A model generated the notes under the pieces. The model made no database searches. It was not told the DNA's origin and was given only the letters and a program-made list of their open reading frames with translations. The position numbers and the translations under genes were made by a program. Below are positions 1 to 8,216 of a stretch of DNA of 37,664 nt, piece after piece. Numbering within the stretch: the stretch's first letter is position 1; every line of letters starts with the position of its first letter. This stretch comes from Rhodanobacter sp. 67-28 (GTDB taxonomy: Bacteria; Pseudomonadota; Gammaproteobacteria; Xanthomonadales; Rhodanobacteraceae): the NCBI GenBank assembly GCA_001898415.1, contig MKTU01000042.1, forward strand, positions 1-37,664. Direction: 5' to 3'.

Positions 1-62
1 AGCTGCTCCACCTCGCTTGGGGGGTTATCCGCTCAGGTAAGAATTTCGACCCCAGCATCGCG

Positions 63-82
63 CTTGCCTGACGGACGGCAAG
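63..82. other. weak hairpin downstream of the 2OG oxygenase gene
   Basis: CTTGCC (63-68) and GGCAAG (77-82) form a 6-bp stem around an 8-nt loop, just past the stop codon of the minus-strand gene that ends at 90. No T-run follows on the minus strand, so a terminator role is only possible. Nothing else is recognised in bases 1-89. Confidence 0.25.
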
Positions 83-89
83 ACGGTAT

Positions 90-707
90 CTACGGGTTGG
101 TGGCGGCAAGGCCGCGCTGGCGCATCCAGCACGCAATGCTCATGCGGTCGCGGCTGGCAGGCAGCACCTCGTGCTCGAACTGCGCCGACAGGAACAGCAG
201 CAGGGTGCCCGCCTGCGGAAGGATGTCGCGCGAGGAACCATCGGCCAGGTACAGCCGCAGTGCCCCGCCGTCGACCTCCCGCCAATCCTCGTTGAGATAG
301 AACACCGCCGACACCACCCGCGCGTCGCTGTGGCGCAGGCGGTCGCGATGACGCGCATAGCGCGCGCCCGGCCGATACACCGCGTAGTGCGCTTCGTACT
401 CGACCAGGCCCAACATCAGCTCGCGGTTGAGCACGCCGCGCAACACGTCGATGCGATCGGCGAAGGCCTGCTGCGGCGCGCTCATCGCGCCTTCGGCGAA
501 CCAGCGCGTGCGGTCGCCGCGCCGCGCCGCGTCGAGCTGCCCGATGCCGGTGCCTGCAGGCTGCAGCTGTCCGGCGTCATGCAACGCCGCGCACTCGGCC
601 GCCAGCGCGCGGATCTGCGCCGGCTCCAGCAGGTCGTGCACGACGCACCAGCCGTCGCTCGCCAGCGCGTCCGCCGCGGCGTGGAATGAGGAGTTGCCGG
701 AATTCAT
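90..707 (-). CDS. 2OG-Fe(II) oxygenase (prolyl 4-hydroxylase-like)
   Basis: This 205-residue protein looks like a cytoplasmic, iron- and 2-oxoglutarate-dependent dioxygenase. The double-stranded beta-helix carries the facial triad H120-x-D122 (ARHRD) and H179 (FEHEV), and R188 sits where the 2-oxoglutarate carboxylate is bound. The pattern YRPGARYARHRD...VSAVFYLNEDW...GGALRLY is typical of the P4H-like family in proteobacteria. The substrate cannot be read from sequence: members hydroxylate proline or other residues or small molecules. The length is normal for the short bacterial type. The ATG at 705-707 has a GAGG-like ribosome site upstream and precedes the conserved N-terminal helix. Nothing around it names a pathway. 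Confidence 0.85.
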   Translation of the reverse strand: MNSGNSSFHAAADALASDGWCVVHDLLEPAQIRALAAECAALHDAGQLQPAGTGIGQLDAARRGDRTRWFAEGAMSAPQQAFADRIDVLRGVLNRELMLGLVEYEAHYAVYRPGARYARHRDRLRHSDARVVSAVFYLNEDWREVDGGALRLYLADGSSRDILPQAGTLLLFLSAQFEHEVLPASRDRMSIACWMRQRGLAATNP

Positions 708-841
708 CGAGCGCCTCGGGATGCACGACGTTGCCGATCCGGTGCAGGCCCGTCGTGGCCGGCGCGGAAAGGTTGCCGCGGAGATGCCGGTGGGTCGGTC
801 CCGTCAGCCGTGCGGCGCCGGCAGCATAAGTCGAAACGTCC

Positions 842-1138
842 TCAGCGCGGCGGCCGTCGCAACGGATCGAGCGGACCCGCCAGGCCGTTGTGGTCGATCT
901 CCAGCGCCAGCGCAAGCGACCGCCCCCATTGCCCCGGCGGAAACCCCTCGCGCGCGAACCAGGCCGGCAGGTCGGCCAGCAGCCGGCCCGCGCCCCGTGT
1001 CGTCGCCCTCGACAGGGAGACAGCCGCCGTGGCCGGCTGTTGCGCGCTCTCTGCAAGGGCGATTTGCTGCCCGTGTTCAGTCCGCCGCCACGCAGCGCCC
1101 CTGCGCCCACGCGCGCAGCGTGTCCACCTGTTCGCGCA
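842..1138 (-). pseudogene. orphan coding-like frame without a start codon
   Basis: The minus strand holds an open frame that ends with TGA at 842-844 and opens after a stop at 1139-1141. Its last ~60 codons use the strongly GC-ended codons of the neighbours and read as a plausible protein tail (GRLLADLPAWFAREGFPPGQ, then ALALEIDHNGLAGPLDPL). There is no ATG, GTG or TTG anywhere in the frame, and its upstream part overlaps the end of the AAA ATPase gene. It may be the remnant of a lost gene, or a small gene started at a rare codon. I do not recognise the family. The rest of the 708-1076 gap holds nothing else I can support. Confidence 0.3.
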
Positions 1139-2552
1139 TCAGCACCGACAGCGGGCGGGTCTGTTGCAGGGCGTGGAGCAGGGCGGCCTGGTCCGGGCCA
1201 TTGCCTTGGCCGGCGGTGTCGTACAGCGCGCTGACGATGGACTGCTCGATCTCGGCGCCGGAGAAACCCTCGCTGGCGGCGGCCAGCGCGGGCAGCTCGA
1301 AGTTCGCCGGGTCGAGCTGGCGGCGCTTGAGGTGCAGGGCGAAGATTTCCCCGCGCACCGATTCGCTCGGCAGGTCGACGAAGAAGATCTCGTCGAAGCG
1401 GCCCTTGCGCAGCAGCTCGGCGGGCAGCTCCTGCACCGCGTTGGCGGTGGCCACGGTGAACACCTTGGCCTTGCGTTCGGCCATCCAGGTCAGCAGATAG
1501 CCGAGCACGCGGCGTGACACGCCGCCATCGTCGCCGCCGCTGGCCAGGCCCTTCTCGATCTCGTCGATCCACAGCACGCAGGGGCTCAGCAGCTCGGTGC
1601 TGGTCAGCGCCTCGCGCAGGTTCTTCTCGGTCTCGCCCTGGTACTTGTTGTACAGCGTGCCGAAATCCAGCCGCACCAGCGGCACGCCGAAGCCGCCGGC
1701 GATTGCCTTCGCCGCGAGGCTCTTGCCGCAACCCTGCACGCCCAGCAGCAGCACGCCCTTGGGCGGGTCCAGTCGCGGCGCGGTTTCGGGCGAGAGGAAC
1801 ACCGGGCGGCGGCGCTGCACCCATTCGCGCACGCGCGCGACGCCGGCGATGTCGGCGAAGCTGGCGGTGGCGTATTCGTAATGCAGCAGGCCGGAGCGGT
1901 TGAGCAGGTTGAACTTGGACTGCATCAGCACCGGCAGGTCGTTCGGGCCGAGCGCGCCGTCGGCGTAGATCAGCTTGCGCACGATGCGCCGCGCGTCCGG
2001 CGCGGTCAGGCCGAGCAGGTTGCGCACGATGGTGCGCGCGGCGTCGTTGTCCACCTCGATCTTGCGGCCCTGTTCGCGCTGCCAGCCGGCAGCCTCGCCG
2101 CGCAGGATGCCGGCGAGCTCCTTGATGTCCGGCAGCGACAGCGGCACGCGCAGGGCCAGCGCCTCCAGCCCCGCGGGCAGCTCGATCTTCGCGCCCACGA
2201 GCACGATGGTGTGCGCCGCCGAGCGCTGGCGCTGCACGATCTCGCGCAGCTGGCGCAGGCTGCGCGCGTAGTCCAGCAGCGAATGGAAGTCGAACAGCAG
2301 GTAGATGCCCGCTTCGGTCTGGGCGCGGATCGCGTCCAGCGTGGCGGTGGCGTCCGGCGACACCGCGCCGCCGTCCTGCGAAAAATCGAGGCGGCTCAGG
2401 CCGTCGGTCAGCGTCCAGCGCCACAGCGGGCGCAACGCCTGTGCGATCACGTGGCGGAAGCAGTCGATCACCCGCTGCTCGTCCACGGTTTCGATGACCA
2501 GCAGCGGCGTTGCCGCGCGCACCAGCGTGGTGAGGTCGTCCAGTTCGCTCAT
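1077..2552 (-). CDS. AAA family ATPase, Ycf46-like
   Basis: This 491-residue cytoplasmic AAA ATPase has the Ycf46 layout: an N-terminal alpha/beta region (about 1-225; TTLVRAATPLLVIETVDE near the start) followed by one AAA module. Walker A is GVQGCGKS (271-278), Walker B is CVLWIDEIEK (325-334), and arginine-finger and sensor features follow (AELLRKGRFDEIFFVDLP). Ycf46-like proteins occur in cyanobacteria, plastids and many proteobacteria, and their substrates are mostly unknown. I chose the ATG at 2550-2552 because the homologous N-terminus starts there; the open frame continues upstream only as a shadow of the divergent gene. It is transcribed away from the sorbosone-dehydrogenase-like gene, with about 100 bp between them for promoters. 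Confidence 0.88.
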   Translation of the reverse strand: MSELDDLTTLVRAATPLLVIETVDEQRVIDCFRHVIAQALRPLWRWTLTDGLSRLDFSQDGGAVSPDATATLDAIRAQTEAGIYLLFDFHSLLDYARSLRQLREIVQRQRSAAHTIVLVGAKIELPAGLEALALRVPLSLPDIKELAGILRGEAAGWQREQGRKIEVDNDAARTIVRNLLGLTAPDARRIVRKLIYADGALGPNDLPVLMQSKFNLLNRSGLLHYEYATASFADIAGVARVREWVQRRRPVFLSPETAPRLDPPKGVLLLGVQGCGKSLAAKAIAGGFGVPLVRLDFGTLYNKYQGETEKNLREALTSTELLSPCVLWIDEIEKGLASGGDDGGVSRRVLGYLLTWMAERKAKVFTVATANAVQELPAELLRKGRFDEIFFVDLPSESVRGEIFALHLKRRQLDPANFELPALAAASEGFSGAEIEQSIVSALYDTAGQGNGPDQAALLHALQQTRPLSVLMREQVDTLRAWAQGRCVAAD

Positions 2553-2651
2553 GCCACTCCCCTGAAAGGAGCCCAGTTTAGCGGGCGGCGCTGTTTCTGG
2601 CTTCGCGCGGTCCGGGGTACATTGGTGGCCTCGCCTTGCCGGAGACTGCTC

Positions 2652-3758
2652 ATGCGCGCGTTGCTGTCCGTGCTGCTGGCGATCCTGTCGCTGCCGCTGC
2701 TGGCGGCCCCCCGGCTGGATCGGCTGACCCTGCCTGCAGGTTTCCACATCGCCGTGTACTCCGACCAGGTGCCGAATGCGCGCGAGATCGCGTTGGGTAC
2801 GCACGGCACCGTGTTCGTCGGGTCCAGCGGCGCCGGCAAGGTCTACGCGCTCACCGACGCCAACGGCGACGGCGTGGCCGAGACAGTGCGCGTGGTCGCC
2901 AGCGGCCTGCGCAACCCGATCGGCGTGGCCTTCCACGACGGCGACCTGTACGTATCGGCGATCAGCCGCATCCTCGTGCTGCGCGACATCGAGCAGCACC
3001 TGGACGCGCCGCCCGAACCCGCGCTGGTCACCGACAAGTTGCCGACCAAGGGCCATCACGGTGGCCGCTTCCTCGCCTTCGGCCCCGACGGCAAGCTGTA
3101 CGTGCCGATCGGCGCGCCGTGCAACATCTGCAACGCCGGTCCCGACTACGCCAAGCTGATGCGCATGAACCCGGACGGCAGCGATTGGCAGGACGTCGCC
3201 ACCGGCATCCGCAACACCGTCGGCTTCGACTGGCAGCCGGGTACGAAACACCTGTGGTTCACCGACAACGGCCGCGACATGCTGGGCGACGACGTGCCCA
3301 GCGACGAGTTGAACGAGGTCACCCGCATCGGCCAGAACTTCGGTTATCCGTATTGCCATCAGGGCGACGTGGCCGACCCCGAATTCGGCGCCGGCCACCC
3401 CTGCCGCAACTACGTGCCGCCGGTGCTCAAGCTCGGCGCCCACGTCGCCTCGCTGGGCATGCGCTTCTACACCGGCAAGCAGTTCCCGGCCAGCTACCGC
3501 GGCGCCATCCTGGTCGCCGAGCACGGCTCGTGGAATCGCACCGAGAAGTCCGGCTACCGCGTGATGACCGTGCGCCTCAGCGGCAGCAAAGTCCTCTCCT
3601 ACGAACCGCTGATCACCGGTTTCCAGCAAAACCAGAGCGCCTGGGGCCGCCCGGTCGACGTGCAGCCCCTGCCCGACGGCAGCGTGCTGGTCAGTGACGA
3701 CCTGGCGGGGGCGGTGTACCGGGTGACGTACAAGCAGGGAATGGGGAATGGGGAATAG
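2652..3758 (+). CDS. secreted PQQ-dependent sugar dehydrogenase-like protein (sorbosone dehydrogenase type)
   Basis: The 368-residue product begins with a signal peptide (MRALLSVLLAILSLPLLA, cleavage near 18-20), so it should act in the periplasm. The remainder is a six-bladed beta-propeller of the glucose/L-sorbosone dehydrogenase family: LPAGFHIAVYSDQVPNAR, GLRNPIGVAFHDGDLYV, GHHGGRFLAFGPDGKLYV, GIRNTVGFDWQP and GSWNRTEKSGYRV. Such enzymes oxidise an aldose or sorbosone with PQQ, but substrate and cofactor are inferred here. Cysteine pairs (PCNIC; PYCHQG...HPCRNY) are typical of this branch. GGAG precedes the ATG. The last residues (QGMGNGE) and the TAG stop come from a GGGAAT repeat that begins at 3737, so the native C-terminus was probably altered. 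Confidence 0.85.
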   Translation: MRALLSVLLAILSLPLLAAPRLDRLTLPAGFHIAVYSDQVPNAREIALGTHGTVFVGSSGAGKVYALTDANGDGVAETVRVVASGLRNPIGVAFHDGDLYVSAISRILVLRDIEQHLDAPPEPALVTDKLPTKGHHGGRFLAFGPDGKLYVPIGAPCNICNAGPDYAKLMRMNPDGSDWQDVATGIRNTVGFDWQPGTKHLWFTDNGRDMLGDDVPSDELNEVTRIGQNFGYPYCHQGDVADPEFGAGHPCRNYVPPVLKLGAHVASLGMRFYTGKQFPASYRGAILVAEHGSWNRTEKSGYRVMTVRLSGSKVLSYEPLITGFQQNQSAWGRPVDVQPLPDGSVLVSDDLAGAVYRVTYKQGMGNGE

Positions 3759-3763
3759 GGAAT
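3737..3763 (+). repeat. four GGGAATR heptamers, inverted to the array downstream
   Basis: GGGAATG, GGGAATG, GGGAATA and GGGAAT run in tandem over the last codons and stop codon of the sorbosone-dehydrogenase-like gene. They are the reverse complement of the ATTCCCY array at 3803-3892, so the two blocks can pair across a loop of roughly 40 nt. Confidence 0.9.
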
Positions 3764-3802
3764 CGCAAGAGCGCTTCCGGCGTTTCCCATTCTCTGCTCC
3801 CC

Positions 3803-3892
3803 ATTCCCCATTCCCTATTCCCTATTCCCCATTCCCCATTCCCTATTCCCTATTCCCTATTCCCTATTCCCTATTCCCTATTCCCTATTCCC
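3803..3892 (+). repeat. tandem ATTCCCY heptamer array, 12 full copies plus 6 nt
   Basis: Twelve complete 7-bp units (ATTCCCC or ATTCCCT) and a final ATTCCC run without interruption and stop one base before the ribosome-binding GGAG of the next gene. More degenerate copies precede it (TTTCCCATTCTCTGCTCCCC). Units of this type are known from xanthomonad genomes. Seven is not a multiple of three, and the array is a natural site for slipped-strand copy-number change. It faces four inverted copies at 3737-3763. Confidence 0.93.
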
Positions 3893-3903
3893 GGAGAAAA
3901 TCC

Positions 3904-4527
3904 ATGCACCTGCGCAGCGACAATTTCGACAACGGCCAGCGCATTCCCGCGCGCTTCGCCTTCGGCAAGATCGCCGATCCCTTCGCGCTGTCGGACAACC
4001 ACAGCCCGCACCTCGCCTGGCGCGACGCCCCGCCGGCCACGCGCTCGTTCGTGCTCACCTGCATCGACACCGACGTGCCCAGTCGCGGCGATGACGTGAA
4101 CCAGGCGGGCCGCACGGTGCCGGCGGCGTTGCCGCGGGTGGAGTTCGTGCACTGGCTGATGGCGAATATCCCGGTCGAGTGCGGCGAACTGGCCGCCGGC
4201 GCCTGCAGCGACGAGGTCACGCCGCGCGGCAAGCGCGAGCCGTACGGGCCGCCGGGCAGCGTGCAGGGGGTGAACGACTACACCGGCTGGTTTGCCGGCG
4301 ACGCCGAGATGGGCGGCGAATACCTGGGCTACGACGGCCCGTGCCCGCCCTGGAACGACACGTTGCTGCACCACTACCACTTCACCATCCATGCGATCGA
4401 CGTCGACGCGCTGCCGCTGGTCAAGGGCTACTCGCGCGATCAGTTGCGCGCGGCGATGGCCGGCCATGTGCTGGATCAGGCCACGCTCACCGGCGTCTAC
4501 AGCCTGAACCCTGCGGTGGCCGGCTGA
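3904..4527 (+). CDS. YbhB/YbcL family PEBP (Raf kinase inhibitor-like) protein
   Basis: This 207-residue protein belongs to the phosphatidylethanolamine-binding-protein fold family, bacterial YbhB/YbcL branch. Visible family elements are SDNHSPHLAWRDAPP, the ligand-pocket segment CIDTDVPSRGDDVN, VEFVHWLMANIP, and YDGPCPPWNDTLLHHYHFTIHAID. It lies at the long end for the family because of an insert around ACSDEVTPRGKREPYGPPGS. No signal peptide is seen, so it is probably cytoplasmic; its biochemical role in bacteria is unsettled. GGAGA sits a few bases before the ATG at 3904, directly after the heptamer array, so the start is clear. The array lies in its leader and could influence expression or transcription from the gene upstream. 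Confidence 0.88.
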   Translation: MHLRSDNFDNGQRIPARFAFGKIADPFALSDNHSPHLAWRDAPPATRSFVLTCIDTDVPSRGDDVNQAGRTVPAALPRVEFVHWLMANIPVECGELAAGACSDEVTPRGKREPYGPPGSVQGVNDYTGWFAGDAEMGGEYLGYDGPCPPWNDTLLHHYHFTIHAIDVDALPLVKGYSRDQLRAAMAGHVLDQATLTGVYSLNPAVAG

Positions 4528-4593
4528 ACGAGGGCGCGTGGGCGCGGCGTGCAGGCGGCTGGCGGTATCCTTCACGCCCGCATGGCGCGTGCT

Positions 4594-4612
4594 GTGGGTG
4601 AATGGCACCCAC
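4594..4612 (+). other. leader hairpin before the DUF1328 gene
   Basis: GTGGGTG (4594-4600), a 5-nt loop and CACCCAC (4606-4612) make a perfect 7-bp stem between the YbhB stop and the next ATG at 4632. No T-run follows. It may separate or attenuate the two transcription units; the function is inferred. Confidence 0.35.
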
Positions 4613-4631
4613 CCACCACGAGGGATGCCCC

Positions 4632-4787
4632 ATGTTGCACTACGCACTGGTTTTCCTGGTCATCGCGATCATCGCCGCGATTCTCGGCTTCGGCGGCATC
4701 GCCGGCGCCGCAGCCGGCATCGCGAAGATCCTTTTCGTCATCTTCCTGATCCTCGCGATCATCGCGTTCTTCCGCCGCGCCAGATAG
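4632..4787 (+). CDS. DUF1328 small membrane protein (YtjA-like)
   Basis: The product is a 51-residue, two-helix inner membrane protein: a first hydrophobic helix ([15 protein letters not shown]), a Gly/Ala turn ([11 protein letters not shown]) and a second helix ([15 protein letters not shown]), ending in RRAR. This is the standard size and pattern of the DUF1328/YtjA family, which is common near envelope-stress genes and has no defined biochemical role. The ATG at 4632 gives the family's normal N-terminus MLHYALVF. It heads a run of small membrane-protein genes on the same strand. Confidence 0.88.
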   Translation: MLHYALVFLVIAIIAAILGFGGIAGAAAGIAKILFVIFLILAIIAFFRRAR

Positions 4788-4812
4788 CCCCCTTATCATC
4801 CAAGAGATTGCC

Positions 4813-5190
4813 ATGTCGGAGCAGGTCATGAACCCCAAAGAGCCAACCCCCAAGCCCTCGGTCGACGAGCGCATCGACGAGCGCGCCGAGCGCGTCAAGC
4901 AGGCCACCTCGCAGGCCGTGGCCAGCACCAAGGACAAGGTCGACCGCGCCGCCGAGCGCGTCGAGCAAGGCCTGCACCACGCCACCGACAAGACGGCGTC
5001 GGCGGCCCACCGCACCGTCGACAAGGCGGCCGAAGTGGGCGAGCAGGGCCGCGCCGCCTACGAGCACACCCGCGATCGCGCCGACGAGTTCCTTGAGCAG
5101 GCGCGCGAATACGTGCGCGAGAAGCCGATGCAATCGGTCGCCATCGCGCTGGGGGCCGGCTGGCTGCTTGGCCGCATCCTGCGACGTTGA
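4813..5190 (+). CDS. YqjD/ElaB-like (DUF883) membrane-anchored protein
   Basis: This 125-residue protein has a long, highly charged amphipathic helical region (about 10-100, many VDERIDERAERVKQATSQAV-type heptads) and one C-terminal membrane segment, REKPMQSVAIALGAGWLLG, ending in RILRR. E. coli ElaB and YqjD have the same layout and are tail-anchored inner-membrane proteins linked to stationary phase and reported to bind ribosomes; that role is taken from the family, not seen here. A second in-frame ATG lies six codons in (MNPKEP), so the exact start is uncertain. The next gene starts 7 nt after its stop. Confidence 0.82.
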   Translation: MSEQVMNPKEPTPKPSVDERIDERAERVKQATSQAVASTKDKVDRAAERVEQGLHHATDKTASAAHRTVDKAAEVGEQGRAAYEHTRDRADEFLEQAREYVREKPMQSVAIALGAGWLLGRILRR

Positions 5191-5197
5191 GCCACTG

Positions 5198-5683
5198 ATG
5201 CACGAGCAGGGTGACAGCACCCGCGAGACGGCGCCGGACCCGGCGCCGTCGTCGTCTGGCCTGTTCGACGAGATCGCCCGCCTGGGCGCCGCGCTGAAGC
5301 GGCTGTTCGGCGCGCAGAAGGATCTGCTGGCCGCGGAGTTGGGCCTGGCGCGCAGCGCGGTGTCGTGGCTGCTGGTGGCCGGGCTGGCCGCCACCGTGGC
5401 GGGGGTCGGCTTCGGCCTCACCGTGCTCGGCCTGCTCGGCGTGCTGCTGGCCAAGTGGCTGGGTTCGTGGGTGTGGGCCTTGCTGCTGCTGGCGCTGCTG
5501 CAGCTGCTGTTCCTGTTCGGCGCGGTGCTGCTGTTCCGCCGCTGCATGCATTGGATGAGCCTGCCTGTCACGCGCGGCCAATGGGGTGCGATGATGCGCG
5601 CAGGCGTGCGCAGGATCGAGGCGGAAGTCGCCGACGAGCCGGCCACGCCGTCGCATGCCGCGCGGGGCGAGGAAGGGCGATGA
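5198..5683 (+). CDS. YqjE-like phage-holin-family (DUF1469) membrane protein
   Basis: The 161-residue product has a cytoplasmic N-terminal helix (GLFDEIARLGAALKRLFGAQKDLLAAEL) followed by two strong membrane segments (VSWLLVAGLAATVAGVGFGL and WVWALLLLALLQLLFLFGAV) and a charged tail. This matches the YqjE/holin superfamily III pattern normally found directly after yqjD. It probably partners with the neighbouring YqjD-like protein at the inner membrane; there is no evidence that it acts as a holin. The ATG at 5198 follows the previous stop by 7 nt, and its own TGA overlaps the next ATG (ATGA at 5680-5683), which implies translational coupling. Confidence 0.82.
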   Translation: MHEQGDSTRETAPDPAPSSSGLFDEIARLGAALKRLFGAQKDLLAAELGLARSAVSWLLVAGLAATVAGVGFGLTVLGLLGVLLAKWLGSWVWALLLLALLQLLFLFGAVLLFRRCMHWMSLPVTRGQWGAMMRAGVRRIEAEVADEPATPSHAARGEEGR

Positions 5684-6018
5684 AAGTATTGAAGCAACTG
5701 GCCGAGGTGCGCCTCGCGCAGGCGCGCATGGAGCGGGCGCGCCACGAGGTGGGCGAGCCGGCCGCCGCACTGCTGGCGCGCGGGCGCGAATACCCGCTCG
5801 CCACGGTGGGCGTGGCTGCCGGCGCCGGCTTTGCGCTGGGCAGCCTCGACCTGCACCCGCTGCGGGTACCGGGGCTGGCCTCGCTGGTCGGCGGCGGCCT
5901 GGTCGAGGTGCTGGCGCAGGGCAGTCACCTGCTGGCCGAGATGGCCGTGGCGGGCGTGGCGGCGCACGCCGCTGCAACTGCCGATGCCGCCGCGCCGGAT
6001 GGCGCGCCGACCCCGTGA
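5680..6018 (+). CDS. small YqjK-position protein, family not recognised
   Basis: This 112-residue protein starts with a charged helix ([20 protein letters not shown]) and continues with Ala/Gly-rich, weakly hydrophobic stretches ([44 protein letters not shown]). Its position after yqjD- and yqjE-like genes is where enterobacteria carry yqjK, but I see no clear sequence match, so the link is by position only. ATGA overlaps at both ends (5680-5683 with the gene before, 6015-6018 with the gene after) make it an integral part of the operon. Confidence 0.65.
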   Translation: MKVLKQLAEVRLAQARMERARHEVGEPAAALLARGREYPLATVGVAAGAGFALGSLDLHPLRVPGLASLVGGGLVEVLAQGSHLLAEMAVAGVAAHAAATADAAAPDGAPTP

Positions 6019-7208
6019 ACGCCGAGCCTCAGCAGCCGCCGCCGAACGCGGACGACACGCTGCGCGAGATGACCTCCGCGGCGATGCTCTCGCACATGCC
6101 GGCCGATCCGCTGCTGGTCGGCAACCTGCCGCGGCCGCTGGCGCGCCGGCTGCACAGCGCGCGCGGCACGCGCCGCCACCTGCGCGCCATCCGCATGCTG
6201 CTCAACGCGATGCTGCTGCTGGCGTTGCTGTACACCGTCACGCTGACCCGCGCACTGCTGATCCCGCTGGTGCTGGCCGCCTTCATCGGGCTGGCGCTCA
6301 ACCCGATCGTGGCCACCGGCGCGCGCCTGCACCTGCCGCGCTGGCTCACCGCGCTGGTGCTGATGATCGGCCTGGTGGTCGGCATCGGCAGCGGCGTCGG
6401 CCTGCTGGCGCAACCGGCGCTCGGCTGGTTCCACGGCGCGCCGTCGGCGATCCGCAGCTTCGTGCCCAAGGTGCGCAACCTGACCAAGCCGCTGGAGGCG
6501 GCCAACCGCGCCACCCAGACCCTGGTCAGCGGCACTTCGCGCAGCGCCGCGCCGCCGCCGGCGCCGCTGTCGATCAGCGCCTGGGACGTCGTCTCCACCG
6601 CGCCGAAGGTACTCGCCGCGGTGCTCAGCGTGATGCTGCTGGTGTTCTTCTTCCTGGTCTACGGCGACACCATGCTGCGCCGGCTGGTGGAGCTGACACC
6701 CAGCTTCTCCTACAAGCGGCATGCGGTCAGCATCGTGCGCAGTTTCCAGAGCGAGGTCTCGCGCTACCTGCTCACTGCGCTGTCGATCAACACCAGCCTG
6801 GGCGCGATCACCGCCGGCATGCTGTGGTTGTACGGCGTGCCCGATGCGCTGCTGTGGGGCGCGGTGGCGATGTTCGCCAACTTCATTCCGTACGTGGGGG
6901 CGATTTTCACCACGTTGCTGCTGGCCTTCGTGTCGATGCTGTACGCAAAGAACGCCGAGCTGGAGGTGTTCCTGCCGGCACTCACCTTCGCCGCCATCAC
7001 CATCGTGGAGGGCAACCTGATCACGCCGCTGATCCAGGGCCGCAGCATGCGCCTGTCGCCGATCGCGATCCTGCTGTGGCTGCTGGTGTGGGGCTGGCTG
7101 TGGGGCATTCCCGGCGCTCTGCTGGCGGTGCCGATGCTGACCTGCGCCAAGCTGATCTGCGAGCGCATCCGGGGCTGGGAGTGGTTCGCGCTGATCGTGT
7201 CGCGCTAG
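6015..7208 (+). CDS. AI-2E family transporter (PerM/TqsA-like)
   Basis: This 397-residue integral membrane protein has about eight hydrophobic segments in the pattern of the AI-2 exporter/PerM family: [17 protein letters not shown], an early helix pair, a soluble loop (about 140-190) with a Pro/Ala-rich insert, then [16 protein letters not shown], the [15 protein letters not shown] segment (here [17 protein letters not shown]) and the [22 protein letters not shown] signature. Some members export autoinducer-2 and others move ions, so the substrate is not assigned. I chose GTG at 6015, which overlaps the preceding TGA, over the ATG at 6069 because the operon uses overlapping junctions throughout. 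Pairing with YqjD/YqjE genes suggests a role in stationary-phase envelope physiology. Confidence 0.83.
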   Translation: MNAEPQQPPPNADDTLREMTSAAMLSHMPADPLLVGNLPRPLARRLHSARGTRRHLRAIRMLLNAMLLLALLYTVTLTRALLIPLVLAAFIGLALNPIVATGARLHLPRWLTALVLMIGLVVGIGSGVGLLAQPALGWFHGAPSAIRSFVPKVRNLTKPLEAANRATQTLVSGTSRSAAPPPAPLSISAWDVVSTAPKVLAAVLSVMLLVFFFLVYGDTMLRRLVELTPSFSYKRHAVSIVRSFQSEVSRYLLTALSINTSLGAITAGMLWLYGVPDALLWGAVAMFANFIPYVGAIFTTLLLAFVSMLYAKNAELEVFLPALTFAAITIVEGNLITPLIQGRSMRLSPIAILLWLLVWGWLWGIPGALLAVPMLTCAKLICERIRGWEWFALIVSR

Positions 7209-7267
7209 GGTGCGATCCGCCGCATGGCGCCGCAGTTTCCGAACAACGACACCACCGGGGATGCACC

Positions 7268-7633
7268 ATGACCGATCGGGCGATCAACCTGCGCGACAAG
7301 CTGGCCCGGTTCAGCGAGCACTGGTCGCCCCGCGTCGTCGCGGAGATGAACGACTACCAGTTCAAGCTGGCCAAGCTCAAGGGCGAGTTCGTCTGGCACG
7401 CGCATGCGGATACGGACGAGGTCTTCATCGTGCTGCAGGGCGCCTTGACGCTGGAGTTCAGGGATCGCTCCGTGCCGCTGGTTGCCGGCGAAATGTACGT
7501 GGTGCGCAAGGGCGAGGAGCATCGCCCGGTGGCCGCGGAGGAGTGCAGCGTGATGCTGGTCGAGCCGCGCGGGGTGGTCAACACGGGCGACGCCGGTGGC
7601 GCTCGTACTGCACCCGACGACGTGTGGGTGTAG
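7268..7633 (+). CDS. small cupin-domain protein
   Basis: The product is a 121-residue single-domain cupin. Motif 1 is [16 protein letters not shown] with metal ligands H44, H46 and E51; motif 2 is [20 protein letters not shown] with a further histidine. Such stand-alone cupins bind a divalent metal and may be enzymes, sugar epimerase relatives or sensors; none can be chosen here. No signal peptide is present. The ATG at 7268 is preceded by a GGGG stretch, and an earlier ATG at 7261 is out of frame. It lies 59 nt after the transporter gene on the same strand and may be cotranscribed with it. Confidence 0.85.
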   Translation: MTDRAINLRDKLARFSEHWSPRVVAEMNDYQFKLAKLKGEFVWHAHADTDEVFIVLQGALTLEFRDRSVPLVAGEMYVVRKGEEHRPVAAEECSVMLVEPRGVVNTGDAGGARTAPDDVWV

Positions 7634-7670
7634 CGCGCCGGCGCGCTCCATCGTTGGCCCGCGAGGTTCC

Positions 7671-8055
7671 TCAAGGCGATGCCGTGCCGGCCGTCGCCGG
7701 CGTGATGCCGTGCGTCCGCAGCACGGCGGAGATGTCGAAGCGCCAGAGGTTGCGCGAGCCGTTCAATGGTGACTGCAGGCGCCGTTGCAGGGTGGCTGCG
7801 TCGTCGCGCGGTTTGGGAAAGTTCACCTCGTCGCGGCGGTTGCTCGACACGAACAGCTCGCCGAACGCCGGCCCCAGCGAGGGCGCGTTCTCCAGCGTGC
7901 GGCTGTTGATCCCCTCGCCCAGGTGCGCGGGCCTGCCCCAGCTGCCGTCGGGCTGGCGGAACACGATGTAGATGTCGGCGCGGCCCAGCGCATCGCCCTG
8001 GTCGCCGGCGTAGAGCAGGAAGCGGCCCTGCGGGTCGGAATCACGGCGTGCGTTT
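7671..8055 (-). pseudogene. C-terminal fragment of a PD40/TolB-like beta-propeller protein
   Basis: On the minus strand, DPQGRFLLYAGDQGD, then GRADIYIVFRQPDGSWGRP, ENAPSLGPAFGELFVSSNR and NLWRFDISAVL are the closing blades of a WD40-like PD40 protein of the kind attached to TolB/OmpA-type proteins. Such proteins are normally several hundred residues long. Here recognisable similarity begins near 8055, and the sequence upstream in all three frames does not continue it, so the 5' part is gone. The frame stays open to an ATG at 8117, but those extra residues look random. The stop is at 7671-7673. Confidence 0.6.
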
Positions 8056-8216
8056 TGCCGCGCCACGGCGCCCGCAACACGCGCCAGACGTGGTTGTTGC
8101 CGTTGTCCCCCGTGCATGCGCGCCAGGTCAGCCCGACGAGGCCGCAGGCGACGACAGACTTTCCAACGACTTCAACGCTCGTGGGGAGTCTTTTGGCACG
8201 GGCGCGCACTTCCCGG

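Noticed and set aside
577-2424. 615-codon minus-strand frame overlapping the oxygenase and AAA genes
   Set aside because: It is an out-of-frame overlap of two real genes; only the separate frame ending at 842 looked protein-like.
3803-3892. CRISPR array
   Set aside because: The units are 7 bp, directly abutting and without spacers, so this is a simple tandem repeat.
4813-5190. Repetitive charged helices as a possible phage tail or toxin component, with the next gene as a holin
   Set aside because: Size, tail anchor and gene order match the chromosomal YqjD-YqjE stress proteins; no lysis or phage genes are near.
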